The notes: generated by a model not told the origin, from the letters alone. DNA of 64,000 nt from Serratia plymuthica (GCF_018336935.1 NZ_CP068771.1:1860001-1924000), one strand, 5' to 3'; shown: positions 34,317-42,824, counted from the stretch's first letter. A program made the numbers and translations.

Positions 34317-35657
34317 CTAAAACGCGCGTTCACCGCCGAACTGCGGATCGATGGCGGTGAACCAGCGGCTGGCCACGTCCTTGCCGTCGACAGGTTCGCT
34401 GCCCAGCATCATGGCGATGGCGAAGCCCAGCGCTGAGCTTGCCGGTGTATGGCCGCTGCCGCCACCGGCACGCAGATCGAGCACCAACGTCGGGCAGCAG
34501 AACAGCGCCAGCCTCATCAGCCGCCGCCAGTTATGCGGCAGCCAGCCGCGCGTCGTCAGTTCGCTGAGCAATGGCCGCCAGTACAGCGTACCTTTGTCCT
34601 GCAGGAAGGCGGCGCGCAATGGCGTCAGTTGCCAGTCATGCTCGACGATCAGCCGTTGCCCCTCCAGCCGGGCAGCCACCCGGTAATGCGTCGCGCAGCG
34701 CTGCGGTTCGTACAGCCAGAACGGGTGAGCGAAAATATTGTGGAAAGTCGCTTTGATCTCCGCCAGCAGCGCCGGGATATTACGCCCGGCGAAGGCCGGA
34801 TCGAAGCTGACCAACTGCGGCGGCGGGCGATCGGTTTCGTACCATACGTTGGCGTTGTGCGCGTCGCCGTGGGCGATCACCACGCCGTGCTGCGCCAGTT
34901 CGGCCGGGGCCAGCAGTTCACCGGCCTGCAACAGCAGTTCACCCAGCGTATGGCGATAGCGCACGCCGTTGATTTCCCACTGGAGGTCTTGCAATTGCGT
35001 CCAGCTCAACTCCAACTGCGCCAGCTGGAAGGTTTTGCCGACGTAGAACTGCGCCACCCGGCCACCCAATCCCGGTGTGGCGCCAGGGCTAACCAACCGG
35101 TGATGAAACAGCTGGTGGATTGGCTCGCGCGCCACCGCCGCCGACTGGCCGATTTTTAACGTCGGCAGCGTCATCCGCAAGATCTCCGCATCGGCGCGGT
35201 GCTGTGCATCGACCACCGGGGCCATCTGCGGCCAGCTCTGTTGCAGTTCAATCTCACGGCACACGTCGGCCAGCCGCCGATCGTGGCGCAACCGGTACAG
35301 CAGGATCTGCCGCCCCGGTTCACCGCAGGCATACAGCGGCACGTCGACGCGAAAACCGTTATTGCGCAACAGCTCGGCGTTGTAATATTCCTCGATGGTG
35401 TGGTCTTCGCCTTCCTCGTGGTGATATTTAAAGAACAGGCCGCGGCCGTCGGCCAATTGCAACTGGCCGTTCAGCGAGTTCAGGCTGTACTGATCGCGGT
35501 TGATGGTCAACTCGCCCACCGCCACCCCGGTGATCTCCAGCACCAGTTGGCGCAGTTTGTCTGCCGCCTGCTGCCATTCGCCGGCGTGGGTCAGCGCTCT
35601 GGCCTGCGCCGCCAAGGGTTCGCCCCGGGCGCTGCGGGGAATAGGATTATCGGTCAT
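34317..35657 (-). CDS. APH/choline-kinase-fold small-molecule kinase, unassigned
   Basis: The 446-residue protein has an aminoglycoside phosphotransferase-like fold. The Brenner motif is HGDAHNANVWY (H263 to N270), followed by the metal aspartate in VSFDPAF (D286); a candidate ATP lysine is K77 in LFFKYHH. It therefore phosphorylates a small hydroxyl compound, not a protein. It lies between the HisD-like and SDR genes of the second HutC-marked operon, so the substrate is probably the imported alcohol or a derivative. I know no characterised close relative. Confidence 0.65.
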   Translation of the reverse strand: MTDNPIPRSARGEPLAAQARALTHAGEWQQAADKLRQLVLEITGVAVGELTINRDQYSLNSLNGQLQLADGRGLFFKYHHEEGEDHTIEEYYNAELLRNNGFRVDVPLYACGEPGRQILLYRLRHDRRLADVCREIELQQSWPQMAPVVDAQHRADAEILRMTLPTLKIGQSAAVAREPIHQLFHHRLVSPGATPGLGGRVAQFYVGKTFQLAQLELSWTQLQDLQWEINGVRYRHTLGELLLQAGELLAPAELAQHGVVIAHGDAHNANVWYETDRPPPQLVSFDPAFAGRNIPALLAEIKATFHNIFAHPFWLYEPQRCATHYRVAARLEGQRLIVEHDWQLTPLRAAFLQDKGTLYWRPLLSELTTRGWLPHNWRRLMRLALFCCPTLVLDLRAGGGSGHTPASSALGFAIAMMLGSEPVDGKDVASRWFTAIDPQFGGERAF

Positions 35658-35675
35658 CGTAACCTCACTGCCTGT

Positions 35676-37004
35676 TCAGGACTGACGATCGAGCAGGGTT
35701 TTACGCAACGGTGACACCGCCAGCGCGTGTGCGGGGAAGCCTTCATACAGGGCAAACCCGTGCGCCTTTTCCGCCAAGGCGTCGTAGCCGCTGCGGGTGA
35801 CATAACCCACCGAAATACGCTTCATGTAGTCGAATACCGACAGCGGCCCGGCCACCTTGGCGGCGGCATTGGTCGGCAGCACCGCATTGGGGCCGAGCAC
35901 AAAGTTGCCTAAGGTTACCGGGGTGTAATTGCCCAGCAGGATTTCACCGGCGTTGCGAATTTGGCCCATCACCGCCAGCGGTTCTTCCGCCAGGATCTCC
36001 AGATGCTCCGGTGCGTAACCGTTAACAAACTCCACTGCGGCGGCGAAGTCCTGCGTCAGCACCACGCCGCCGTGGGCGCTGCACAGCACGCTTTGCGAGA
36101 AGCCGGCGCGTTTCTCGTCCAGTTGCGCCCAGTAACCCGGCAGCGCGGCGATCGCCTGTTCGGCTACCCGGCGGCTGGAGGTCACCAGCCAGGCGGAGGA
36201 GTCCGGGCCATGTTCCGATTCAATGATCAGGTCCAACGCCGCCAGCGCACCGTTGGCGCTGTCATCGGCCAAAATAATGCTTTCGCTGGGGCCAGCCGGC
36301 ACGCCGGGATCGATCAATTGCGCCAACTGGCGTTTGGCGGCCACCACCCAGGGGCTGCCGGGGCCGACGATCTTCAGGCACTTTGGCACTGTTTCAGTGC
36401 CATAAGCCACGGCCGCGACCCCCTGCGCGCCGCCGCACTTGTAAATTTCGCGAATGCCGACCAGCTGCGCCGCCACCAGCGTGGCATCATCGACTCTGCC
36501 ATCCGGGCCGGGCGGAGTGATCACCACCGGCCGGGGGACGCCCGCCACCAGCGCCGGGATCGTCGTCATCAGCAGCACGCTGGGGAACGAACCTTTGCCG
36601 CGCGGCACATAGCAGGCCACGGAATCGATCGGCAGGTGGCGATCGCCGGCAAAAGCGCCGGGCTGCATCTCTTTCAACCACATTTCTTCCGGTTTTTGCG
36701 CTTCGTGAAACGCGCGGATATTGCCGGCGGCATAGGCGATTGCGGCGGTGACGGCAGGATCCAGCCGCGCCATGGCGTCGTCGAACTCGCTCTGCTCGAC
36801 GCGAATCGACATCCGTTCGGCCTGCACGCCATCGAATTCCCGTGCGAAGCGCTGTAGCGCGGCATCGCCTTCACTGCGTACCGCCGCGATAATCGGCTGC
36901 ACCCGTTCGATAAAGAACGACAAGTCGGCTTCGGTGCGTTGGAACAGGGCTTCCGGCAATTGCCGGCTGTGGCTGAGATCGTGAAAGGTCACTGTGTGCG
37001 ACAT
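35676..37004 (-). CDS. Histidinol-dehydrogenase-family enzyme, catabolic paralogue
   Basis: This 442-residue protein is of the HisD family: VACYVPRGKGSFPS, KCGGAQGVAAVAYGTETVP, AGPSESIILAD, catalytic Glu333-His334 in YAPEHLEI, and His426 in EGFPAHALAV. Compared with E. coli HisD (ligands Gln259, His262, Asp360, His419, recalled), the Gln position is Glu262 and the Asp position is Asn367 (TLGNF), so two metal ligands are exchanged. It lies in a transporter operon with a kinase and an SDR, so it is not the biosynthetic HisD. Relatives such as HpsN oxidise other alcohols to acids. Histidinol or another amino alcohol is possible here. Confidence 0.8.
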   Translation of the reverse strand: MSHTVTFHDLSHSRQLPEALFQRTEADLSFFIERVQPIIAAVRSEGDAALQRFAREFDGVQAERMSIRVEQSEFDDAMARLDPAVTAAIAYAAGNIRAFHEAQKPEEMWLKEMQPGAFAGDRHLPIDSVACYVPRGKGSFPSVLLMTTIPALVAGVPRPVVITPPGPDGRVDDATLVAAQLVGIREIYKCGGAQGVAAVAYGTETVPKCLKIVGPGSPWVVAAKRQLAQLIDPGVPAGPSESIILADDSANGALAALDLIIESEHGPDSSAWLVTSSRRVAEQAIAALPGYWAQLDEKRAGFSQSVLCSAHGGVVLTQDFAAAVEFVNGYAPEHLEILAEEPLAVMGQIRNAGEILLGNYTPVTLGNFVLGPNAVLPTNAAAKVAGPLSVFDYMKRISVGYVTRSGYDALAEKAHGFALYEGFPAHALAVSPLRKTLLDRQS

Positions 37005-37013
37005 GTGGCGCTC

Positions 37014-37784
37014 CTAAGCTAATTCGTGTTGGGAAGCCTGTTCCCGGATAGATTTCAGAACCTGACGGTGCAGATCGATATAGCGTGCGTCGCCGCTCAC
37101 TTCTTCGCTGCGCGGGCGCGGCAGATCGACCTGAAAGGTGGTATTGATTTTGCCCGGCCCCATCACCACGATGCGGTCCGACAGGTACACCGCCTCTTCG
37201 ATATCGTGGGTGACAAACATTACCGTCAGACGATGGGTTTCCCAGATGCGCGTCAGCAACAGCTGCATCTGGTGGCGAGTCATGGCGTCGAGCGCGCCGA
37301 AGGGTTCATCCATCAGCAGGATTTTCGGCCGGTAGGACAACGCACGGGCAATCGCCACCCGCTGTTTCATGCCGCCGGACAGTTCGTTGGGGTAGGCGTC
37401 GGCGAATTCGGTCAGCTTGACCAGCGCCAGGTGGTCGCCGGCGATGTCACGGCATTCGCCGCGGCCATAGCCTGCCGCCTTCAGGGCGAATTCAATATTC
37501 TGGCGGGCGGTCAGCCACGGCAGCAGGGTATAAGACTGGAACACCACGCCGCGATCGATACCCGGCCCGCGGATGTCCACGCCGTCGACGCGCACGCTGC
37601 CGCTGTCGAAATCCTCCAGCCCGGCGGCGATCGACAGCAGGGTACTTTTGCCGCAGCCGGAGCTGCCGACCACAGAGACAAACTCGTTGTCGTGCAGCGT
37701 CAGATCGATGTCATGCAATACCTGACGTGCGCGCTTGCCGACCTGAAAGCTTTTGTTCAGACCATTGAGGGTGAGGGTTGCCAT
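37014..37784 (-). CDS. ABC transporter ATP-binding protein (second NitT/TauT system)
   Basis: The 256-residue ATPase has Walker A GSSGCGKST, signature LSGGMKQR, Walker B ILLMDEPF and the H-loop FVTHDIEEAVY. It pairs with the permease whose stop overlaps its start by one base (TAATG). It is separated by 9 bases from the HisD-like gene, so transport and metabolism are cotranscribed. Confidence 0.9.
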   Translation of the reverse strand: MATLTLNGLNKSFQVGKRARQVLHDIDLTLHDNEFVSVVGSSGCGKSTLLSIAAGLEDFDSGSVRVDGVDIRGPGIDRGVVFQSYTLLPWLTARQNIEFALKAAGYGRGECRDIAGDHLALVKLTEFADAYPNELSGGMKQRVAIARALSYRPKILLMDEPFGALDAMTRHQMQLLLTRIWETHRLTVMFVTHDIEEAVYLSDRIVVMGPGKINTTFQVDLPRPRSEEVSGDARYIDLHRQVLKSIREQASQHELA

Positions 37785-38656
37785 TATTTACGCCTCGCGT
37801 TGTAGCGGAACAATACGCGCTCGGCGGCGCGCATCAGTTGATCGGTGATCAGCCCAAGCAGCCCCAGCAGCAGGATGTAGCCGATAATGGTGTCGGTCTG
37901 GAAAAAGCGCTGCGACACCACGATGCGGTAGCCCAGCCCTGAGGTGGAGGCTACCAGTTCCGCCAGCACCAGCCAGGTCCAGGCCCAACCGAGGCTGATG
38001 CGCAACGCATCCCAGATGCCCGGCAGCGCGCTGGGCAGCACGATCTTGAACAGGATATTGCGGTCCGGCATGCCGAGCGTGCGGCCCAGGCCGACAAAAT
38101 CCCCCGGCACGCGCTTTACGGTATCGATCACCATCAGCACCTGTTGAAAGAAGGTGCCGATCCAGATGATCAGGAATTTCTGTACGTCATCGGTGCCGGT
38201 CCACAAAATGGTCAGCGGCACAAAGGCCACCACCGGCATATAGCGGACAAAATCCACCAGCGGTTCGGTGACCGCTTTGAAAAAACCGTAACAGCCGGCC
38301 AATACGCCGATGACAATGGACATCACCGACGAAATCAGGAAGGCCACCGAAATGCGGTACAGGCTGCTGCGAATATCGCTCCACAGCGTGCCGTCCTGCG
38401 CCAGGCTGGCCATGCGGCGCCATACGCCGTCCAGCGTGGGCATAAAAATCGCCGGGACCGCACCGCTGCGGGTCGCCAGCCACCAACTCAGCAGCAGCAG
38501 CGCGAACACGGCCACGGCGATAGCGACGAACAGCCCGCGCGACGGCGTTTTACCGATCACCATCAGCCCAAGCGGCTGGCGCTTGCGCCGCCCAGGCGGT
38601 GGGACGTTGTTCAGATGAGTGCGCGCGTCAGGCGCATCCAGTTTTATCGAGCTCAT
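37784..38656 (-). CDS. ABC transporter permease (second NitT/TauT system)
   Basis: The 290-residue inner-membrane protein has a cytoplasmic N-terminus and about six helices; the coupling loop is around FVGLGRTLGMPDRNILFKIVLPSALPGIWDALRI. It belongs to the taurine/nitrate/sulfonate permease family. It is only distantly similar in sequence to the permease at 24388, so the two systems are not recent duplicates. The binding protein gene lies 62 bp upstream. Confidence 0.88.
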   Translation of the reverse strand: MSSIKLDAPDARTHLNNVPPPGRRKRQPLGLMVIGKTPSRGLFVAIAVAVFALLLLSWWLATRSGAVPAIFMPTLDGVWRRMASLAQDGTLWSDIRSSLYRISVAFLISSVMSIVIGVLAGCYGFFKAVTEPLVDFVRYMPVVAFVPLTILWTGTDDVQKFLIIWIGTFFQQVLMVIDTVKRVPGDFVGLGRTLGMPDRNILFKIVLPSALPGIWDALRISLGWAWTWLVLAELVASTSGLGYRIVVSQRFFQTDTIIGYILLLGLLGLITDQLMRAAERVLFRYNARRK

Positions 38657-38718
38657 CGGGTCTTTCCTCTGATGGGGAGTTACGCCGGCAACAAACCGCC
38701 GACCGGCGCTAATCCGGC

Positions 38719-39720
38719 TTACAGACCGTTAACGAATCGCGCGTCGATGAGGTTTTCCGGCGTAACCGGTTTGCTCACCAGCTTGGCTTCTGTGGCCGCT
38801 TTCAGCACGTGGGCGAAGGTGTGTTTGGCAAAGTGCTCGCTCAGGACCTGCTTGTTTTCCGCCAGCGAGTAGTACTTCACGCCGTCAAACGCGCTGGCCA
38901 GATCGGCCGGGCTGGCGCCAACCTGTTTGGCGATGATGGCCCGATCCGCCGCGGTGTTGTGCTGATAATGCTGTAACGCGGCATCCCAGCTTTTAATCAT
39001 GGCGGCGACCTGGCCTGGTTTGGTCTTGATCACCTCGTCGCGCACCACCAGCACGTCGCCGATCAGGCCCGGATCGGACTCGCCGCTGTACAGCATTTTC
39101 ACGGCGGCATCCTGTTTCTTCGCCATGCTCAGGTAAGGTTCGTAGGTGACGGCGGCGCTGACGCGCTTGGCGATCAGCGCGCTGCCTGCGGCGTCGGCCG
39201 GCATCGGCACCGGCACGATGTCACTCCATTTCATTCCGGCGGAGGCGAGGGCGCTGTGCAGCAGGATGTCGCTGGTGGTGCCTTCTTCGTACGCCACCTG
39301 TTTGCCTTTCAGATCGCTCAGCGTTTTGATGCCTGGGCCGACAATCAGCGCGTCGGCGGTTTGGCTTTGATCAAGCAGCAACACGATTTTGACCGGCAGT
39401 CCGGCGGACACCATGCCCATGGCGGTGTGGGTGGCGATATTGGCGGCATCGATCTGGCCGCTGGCCAGTGCGGCGTTGATGTCTTTGTCTTCGGCGAAGT
39501 TGATGATATCCACCTTGTCCAGCCCCTGTTGTTTGAACAGGTCCAGGCTATTGGCTACGTGCCACTGGCCGTAGCCCAACCAGGGTTCAATGCCCATTTT
39601 GAAGGTGCCGGCCTCCGGCTTGGTCAGCGGTGCCTCGGCGGCGAATGCCGGGGCGGCAAGCATGCTGAGGCAGCAGGCGGTGGCGAGCACTTTTTGCAGC
39701 GTTTTTATGGGTTGCTTCAT
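38719..39720 (-). CDS. ABC transporter substrate-binding protein (second NitT/TauT system)
   Basis: The 333-residue precursor has a signal peptide ending near APAFA-AEAPL and an NMT1/taurine-type binding fold (FKMGIEPWLGYGQWHVANSLDLFKQQGL; ADALIVGPGIKTLSDLKGKQVAYEEGT). The ATG at 39720 starts the signal peptide; the frame from 39846 would run across the operator. It is the first gene of a six-gene leftward operon (binding protein, permease, ATPase, HisD-like, kinase, SDR). A HutC-type site 62 bp upstream suggests a ligand connected with histidine metabolism. Confidence 0.87.
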   Translation of the reverse strand: MKQPIKTLQKVLATACCLSMLAAPAFAAEAPLTKPEAGTFKMGIEPWLGYGQWHVANSLDLFKQQGLDKVDIINFAEDKDINAALASGQIDAANIATHTAMGMVSAGLPVKIVLLLDQSQTADALIVGPGIKTLSDLKGKQVAYEEGTTSDILLHSALASAGMKWSDIVPVPMPADAAGSALIAKRVSAAVTYEPYLSMAKKQDAAVKMLYSGESDPGLIGDVLVVRDEVIKTKPGQVAAMIKSWDAALQHYQHNTAADRAIIAKQVGASPADLASAFDGVKYYSLAENKQVLSEHFAKHTFAHVLKAATEAKLVSKPVTPENLIDARFVNGL

Positions 39721-39782
39721 GGTGGAACCTCGTCTTTCGCACTGGTGAGTAAGAGTGATGTCCGTGTCGGTAATGTCCGTCC

Positions 39783-39794
39783 ATGTATATACAA
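39783..39794. promoter_or_regulatory. HutC-type operator before the second transporter operon
   Basis: ATGTATATACAA (followed by G) is identical over 12 bases to the site between hutC and hutF. It lies 62 bp upstream of the binding-protein start, a spacing like that at 23320. It is the best evidence that this operon, 19 kb from hutC, belongs to the HutC regulon. Confidence 0.7.
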
Positions 39795-39962
39795 GGTGGA
39801 GCAAGTTAAGGGCCAACTGCGAATAGCGGCGGGAATTATTTTTCAACTTATTAATAATTATAAATAATCAGGCATTTTGCCGACGAGGCGAGAGGGGCGT
39901 TGAAACGGGGGATGGGGGAATGCACCAGAACGGCGCACAAAAATTGCGCAGCGGTTCGAACT

Positions 39963-39981
39963 TGGGGCGCAATGCGCCCCA
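39963..39981 (-). terminator. GC hairpin after the MHS transporter gene
   Basis: GGGGCGC pairs with GCGCCCC over a 3-base loop 7 bp after the leftward MFS stop. There is no T-run, so it may be a weak terminator or an mRNA-stabilising stem. Confidence 0.4.
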
Positions 39982-39987
39982 TCAGGA

Positions 39988-41298
39988 TTAACGCGAGTTC
40001 AGCGAGCGCAGATGATCGTCGCGCCGCAGGGTCATCAGCGCGAACAGGCTGACCACCGAGGTGGCGACCACGTAATAAGCCGGGATATCGAGGTTACCGG
40101 TCTGCTTGATCAAACCGGTGATGATTAACCCCGCTGAACCGGAAAATACCGCGTTGGAAAGCGAATAGGCCAGCCCCAGACCGGTGTAGCGCACGTTGGT
40201 CGGGAACATCTCTGCCAGCATCGCCGGGCCGGGGCCGGCCAGCATGCCGACCACCGCACCGGCGATCAATACCGCGACGCCTTTGAGCAGCAGCGAGCTT
40301 TGCGGATCTTGCAACACGTGCAGCAGCGGGAAGGTGAACAGGATCACCGCGCTGACCGCCGCCAGCATCACTGTTTTGCGCCCCAGCTTATCGCTGAGAA
40401 CGCCGGCGGGCAGAATGGTCAGGGCGAAGCCGACGTTGGCCAGCACCGTCGCCACCAGCGCCTGCTGGAAGGTGGCGTGCAGCGAGGTTTGCAGGTAGGA
40501 CGGCATCACCACCAGGAAGGTGTAACCGGCGGCGGACCAGCCCATCATGCGGCCAATGCCGATCAGAATGGTTTTCAGCATGCCGCCCAGCGTCACTTCC
40601 GCTACTTGGGCCGTTTCGCCGCCGTGTTGTTGCGCCTGTTTAAAGGTCGGCGTTTCCTGCAGTTTCAGCCGCAGCCACAGCGCCACCGCGCCCATCGGCA
40701 ACGCCAACAGGAAGGGAATGCGCCAGCCCCAGTCATGTAACTGTTCCGGCGTCAACAGCGCGGCCAGCAACGCTACCAGCCCGGCGCCGGCCAACAGCCC
40801 GAACGCCACGGTCAGCGATTGCCAGGCACCGTACAGCCCACGTTTTCCCTTGGGGGCGAACTCGGTCATCAGCGATACCGCGCCGCCGAACTCACCGCCG
40901 GCGAACAACCCCTGAAACATGCGCAGCAGGGTCAACAGCAGCGGGGCGGCGACGCCGATAGAGGCATAGGTCGGCATCACGCCGATCAGGGCGGTTGCCA
41001 GGGTCATCAGCAGCAATACCGCAATCAGCGTCGGGCGGCGGCCAATCCTGTCGCCGATGCGGCCGAAAATCACCGCGCCGATCGGGCGGCAGAAAAATGC
41101 CAGTGCGAAGGCGGCGTAGGTGAGGATCAGACTGGTGATTTCACTTTCACCCTGCAGGGTGAAAAAATTGGCGGCGATGACGGTGGCGAGAAAACCGTAA
41201 ACGCCGAATTCATACCATTCGATAAAATTGCCGACCGATCCGGCCAGCAATGCCTGGCGTGACTGGCGTGCGTCGATAACCGTCGTTTGTGCGTCCAT
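39988..41298 (-). CDS. MFS transporter, metabolite:H+ symporter (MHS) family
   Basis: The 436-residue protein has 12 predicted helices. It carries the MHS signatures SVGNFIEWYEFGVYGFLA at helix 1, FGRIGDRIGRRPTL between helices 2 and 3, and FQGLFAGGEFGGAVSLMTEFAPKGKRG around helix 4 and the next loop. The family includes ProP, KgtP and ShiA and imports organic acids, betaines or shikimate. The substrate is not deducible. It is monocistronic, with its promoter in 41299-41390, next to but opposite in sense from nothing obviously related. Confidence 0.85.
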   Translation of the reverse strand: MDAQTTVIDARQSRQALLAGSVGNFIEWYEFGVYGFLATVIAANFFTLQGESEITSLILTYAAFALAFFCRPIGAVIFGRIGDRIGRRPTLIAVLLLMTLATALIGVMPTYASIGVAAPLLLTLLRMFQGLFAGGEFGGAVSLMTEFAPKGKRGLYGAWQSLTVAFGLLAGAGLVALLAALLTPEQLHDWGWRIPFLLALPMGAVALWLRLKLQETPTFKQAQQHGGETAQVAEVTLGGMLKTILIGIGRMMGWSAAGYTFLVVMPSYLQTSLHATFQQALVATVLANVGFALTILPAGVLSDKLGRKTVMLAAVSAVILFTFPLLHVLQDPQSSLLLKGVAVLIAGAVVGMLAGPGPAMLAEMFPTNVRYTGLGLAYSLSNAVFSGSAGLIITGLIKQTGNLDIPAYYVVATSVVSLFALMTLRRDDHLRSLNSR

Positions 41299-41390
41299 TC
41301 CCGTTCCCGTGTGTTTGAATTGTTGTCATCCACTTCTAAATTCATATGACAAAACAATCAATTATTTTCAACGGGAAGTGTGAAGGGGGT

Positions 41391-42089
41391 TCACCAGGGT
41401 AACGGCGCCGCCTCACGACCATTTTCGGCGTAGTACAATGACGGCAGGAACTGCGCCAGATAGCTGAATTCGTTGTAACAGTGGCGCATCAGATTAAAGC
41501 CAATCTCGTCCGGCAGCTCGTCATGCGCGTTCGCACAGGATTTACCCAGCAGGAAGCGGCTGCGCAGCACGCAGCCGTAAGGCGTGTCGCGTACCAAATG
41601 CAGCATTTCACCGTCGCGAGGGTCGCCATTGTCGTCCAGCGCCACCTGCTCGCCGAAGCCGATACGGGCGCAAATGGCGGCAGACAGCGCCTGAGTGTCG
41701 CGCGCCTGTTGCAGCGGTTGCGCGGCAAAAAAATCTTCGGCGGCGTGAAACTTGAGGCGGGCAGGCACCGGCGGCAGCTCCGCCAGCCATTCAACCGCAT
41801 CGATGCTGGCGCCAATGTAGCTTTCGCCTTTTTTCCAGTGCCGGTCCCAGCCACGGTGTTCAACGTGATCGTGCGGATGCCACCAGCGAATGTGCTGGGT
41901 GGTCTCAAAAAAGGTAAACCACCAGTCCAGCATGTGGCCCTTGCAGCCGTGCAGGTCGGTGCGGATCGCGACGGTCAGCAAGCCGTCGGTGCTGCGCGTC
42001 AGCCCCATCTCCAGCAGCAGCGGTTCCGGTTTAAGCAACGCGTTGATATCATTCACGCCCCAAGGGAGCATCAGCGATTGATGTGTCAT
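41391..42089 (-). CDS. PhlG-like (DAPG hydrolase family) zinc hydrolase
   Basis: The 232-residue protein resembles the 2,4-diacetylphloroglucinol hydrolase PhlG family. It has GHMLDWWFTFFETTQHIRWWHPHDHVEH, where the clustered His and the Asp suit a zinc site, and a C-terminal FNLMRHCYNEFSYLAQFLP with a further His and Glu. PhlG breaks the C-C bond between acetyl group and phloroglucinol ring. Here the substrate is unknown. MTHQSL at 42089 is chosen as the start because AAGG lies 9 bases before it. It is divergent from a TetR gene, with a perfect inverted repeat between. Confidence 0.68.
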   Translation of the reverse strand: MTHQSLMLPWGVNDINALLKPEPLLLEMGLTRSTDGLLTVAIRTDLHGCKGHMLDWWFTFFETTQHIRWWHPHDHVEHRGWDRHWKKGESYIGASIDAVEWLAELPPVPARLKFHAAEDFFAAQPLQQARDTQALSAAICARIGFGEQVALDDNGDPRDGEMLHLVRDTPYGCVLRSRFLLGKSCANAHDELPDEIGFNLMRHCYNEFSYLAQFLPSLYYAENGREAAPLPW

Positions 42090-42105
42090 GGCGGTCATCC
42101 TTATA

Positions 42106-42134
42106 AATTAGGAAACGATATTGGTTTCCTAATT
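42106..42134. promoter_or_regulatory. Perfect inverted repeat, probable TetR operator
   Basis: AATTAGGAAAC (42106-42116) and GTTTCCTAATT (42124-42134) are perfect 11-bp inverted arms around a 7-base centre. The site lies between the divergent hydrolase and TetR genes, 16 bp from the hydrolase start, and would let the regulator repress both. Confidence 0.75.
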
Positions 42135-42182
42135 AAGGCTATGCCGGTATGCTGTCTCTGTCAACGATTTCGAGGAACCATC

Positions 42183-42824
42183 ATGGCAAATGAGAAGGAT
42201 GCCGCACCGCGCTCGCGTGGAAGGCCTTCGGCCCCGGAGGCGGAACTGCGCGCGGCGGCGGTCGAGGCCACCCTGGCGCTGTTGCTGACGCAGGGTTATG
42301 CCGCCACCACCGTGGACGCGGTGGCGAAACGGGCCGGCATGGCCAAGAAGACCCTGTACCGTTTCGCCGAGAACCGCGATGCGCTGGTGATGCAGGCGAT
42401 AGCCAGTTGGACCGACGCTTTTCGGCCGGCGTTTGAACAGGATGCGCAGCGGGCGACAGAGGTGCAGCCATTGCTTGAGCAGGGTCTGCGCGCCATTGCG
42501 CACCACGTGCTGAGCGTGCAGGCGGTGGGAGTCTTTCGCCTGTTGCAGAGCGAATTCCCTGGGCGGGAAGCCTTGCTGACGGCCTATCAGCGTAACGGCA
42601 TTGAACGCGGGCGAGCCATTGTGGCGGACTGGCTGCAACGCCAACAGCGGCACGGCTGGTTGCGTGAGTTGGACTGCGCGCAGACCAGCGATCTGCTGCT
42701 GGCGATGGTGATGGCCGAACCCTTGCGCCAGATGGCGCTGGGATTGTTGCCGCCGGGCAGCGACATCGACACTCGCATTACGGCGGCGCTGACGCTGGTG
42801 CTGCCGGGCTTGGTACGGGATTAG
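42183..42824 (+). CDS. TetR-family transcriptional regulator
   Basis: The 213-residue protein has an N-terminal TetR helix-turn-helix (LLTQGYAATTVDAVAKRAGMAKKTLYRFAENRDALV, about residues 35-70) and a helical ligand-binding C-terminus (AefR/AcrR-like). The ATG at 42183 follows GAGGAAC; an open frame extends far upstream from 41481 but lies antisense to the hydrolase. Its divergent partner and the shared inverted repeat suggest it represses the PhlG-like gene and itself, with an aromatic or phenolic inducer likely. Confidence 0.88.
   Translation: MANEKDAAPRSRGRPSAPEAELRAAAVEATLALLLTQGYAATTVDAVAKRAGMAKKTLYRFAENRDALVMQAIASWTDAFRPAFEQDAQRATEVQPLLEQGLRAIAHHVLSVQAVGVFRLLQSEFPGREALLTAYQRNGIERGRAIVADWLQRQQRHGWLRELDCAQTSDLLLAMVMAEPLRQMALGLLPPGSDIDTRITAALTLVLPGLVRD

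Noticed and set aside
35676..37004. Annotation as biosynthetic hisD
   Set aside because: No other his-operon gene is adjacent, the context is an importer operon, and two metal-ligand positions differ from HisD.
42129..42653. 174-codon leftward ORF over the TetR gene
   Set aside because: Antisense of the TetR coding region.
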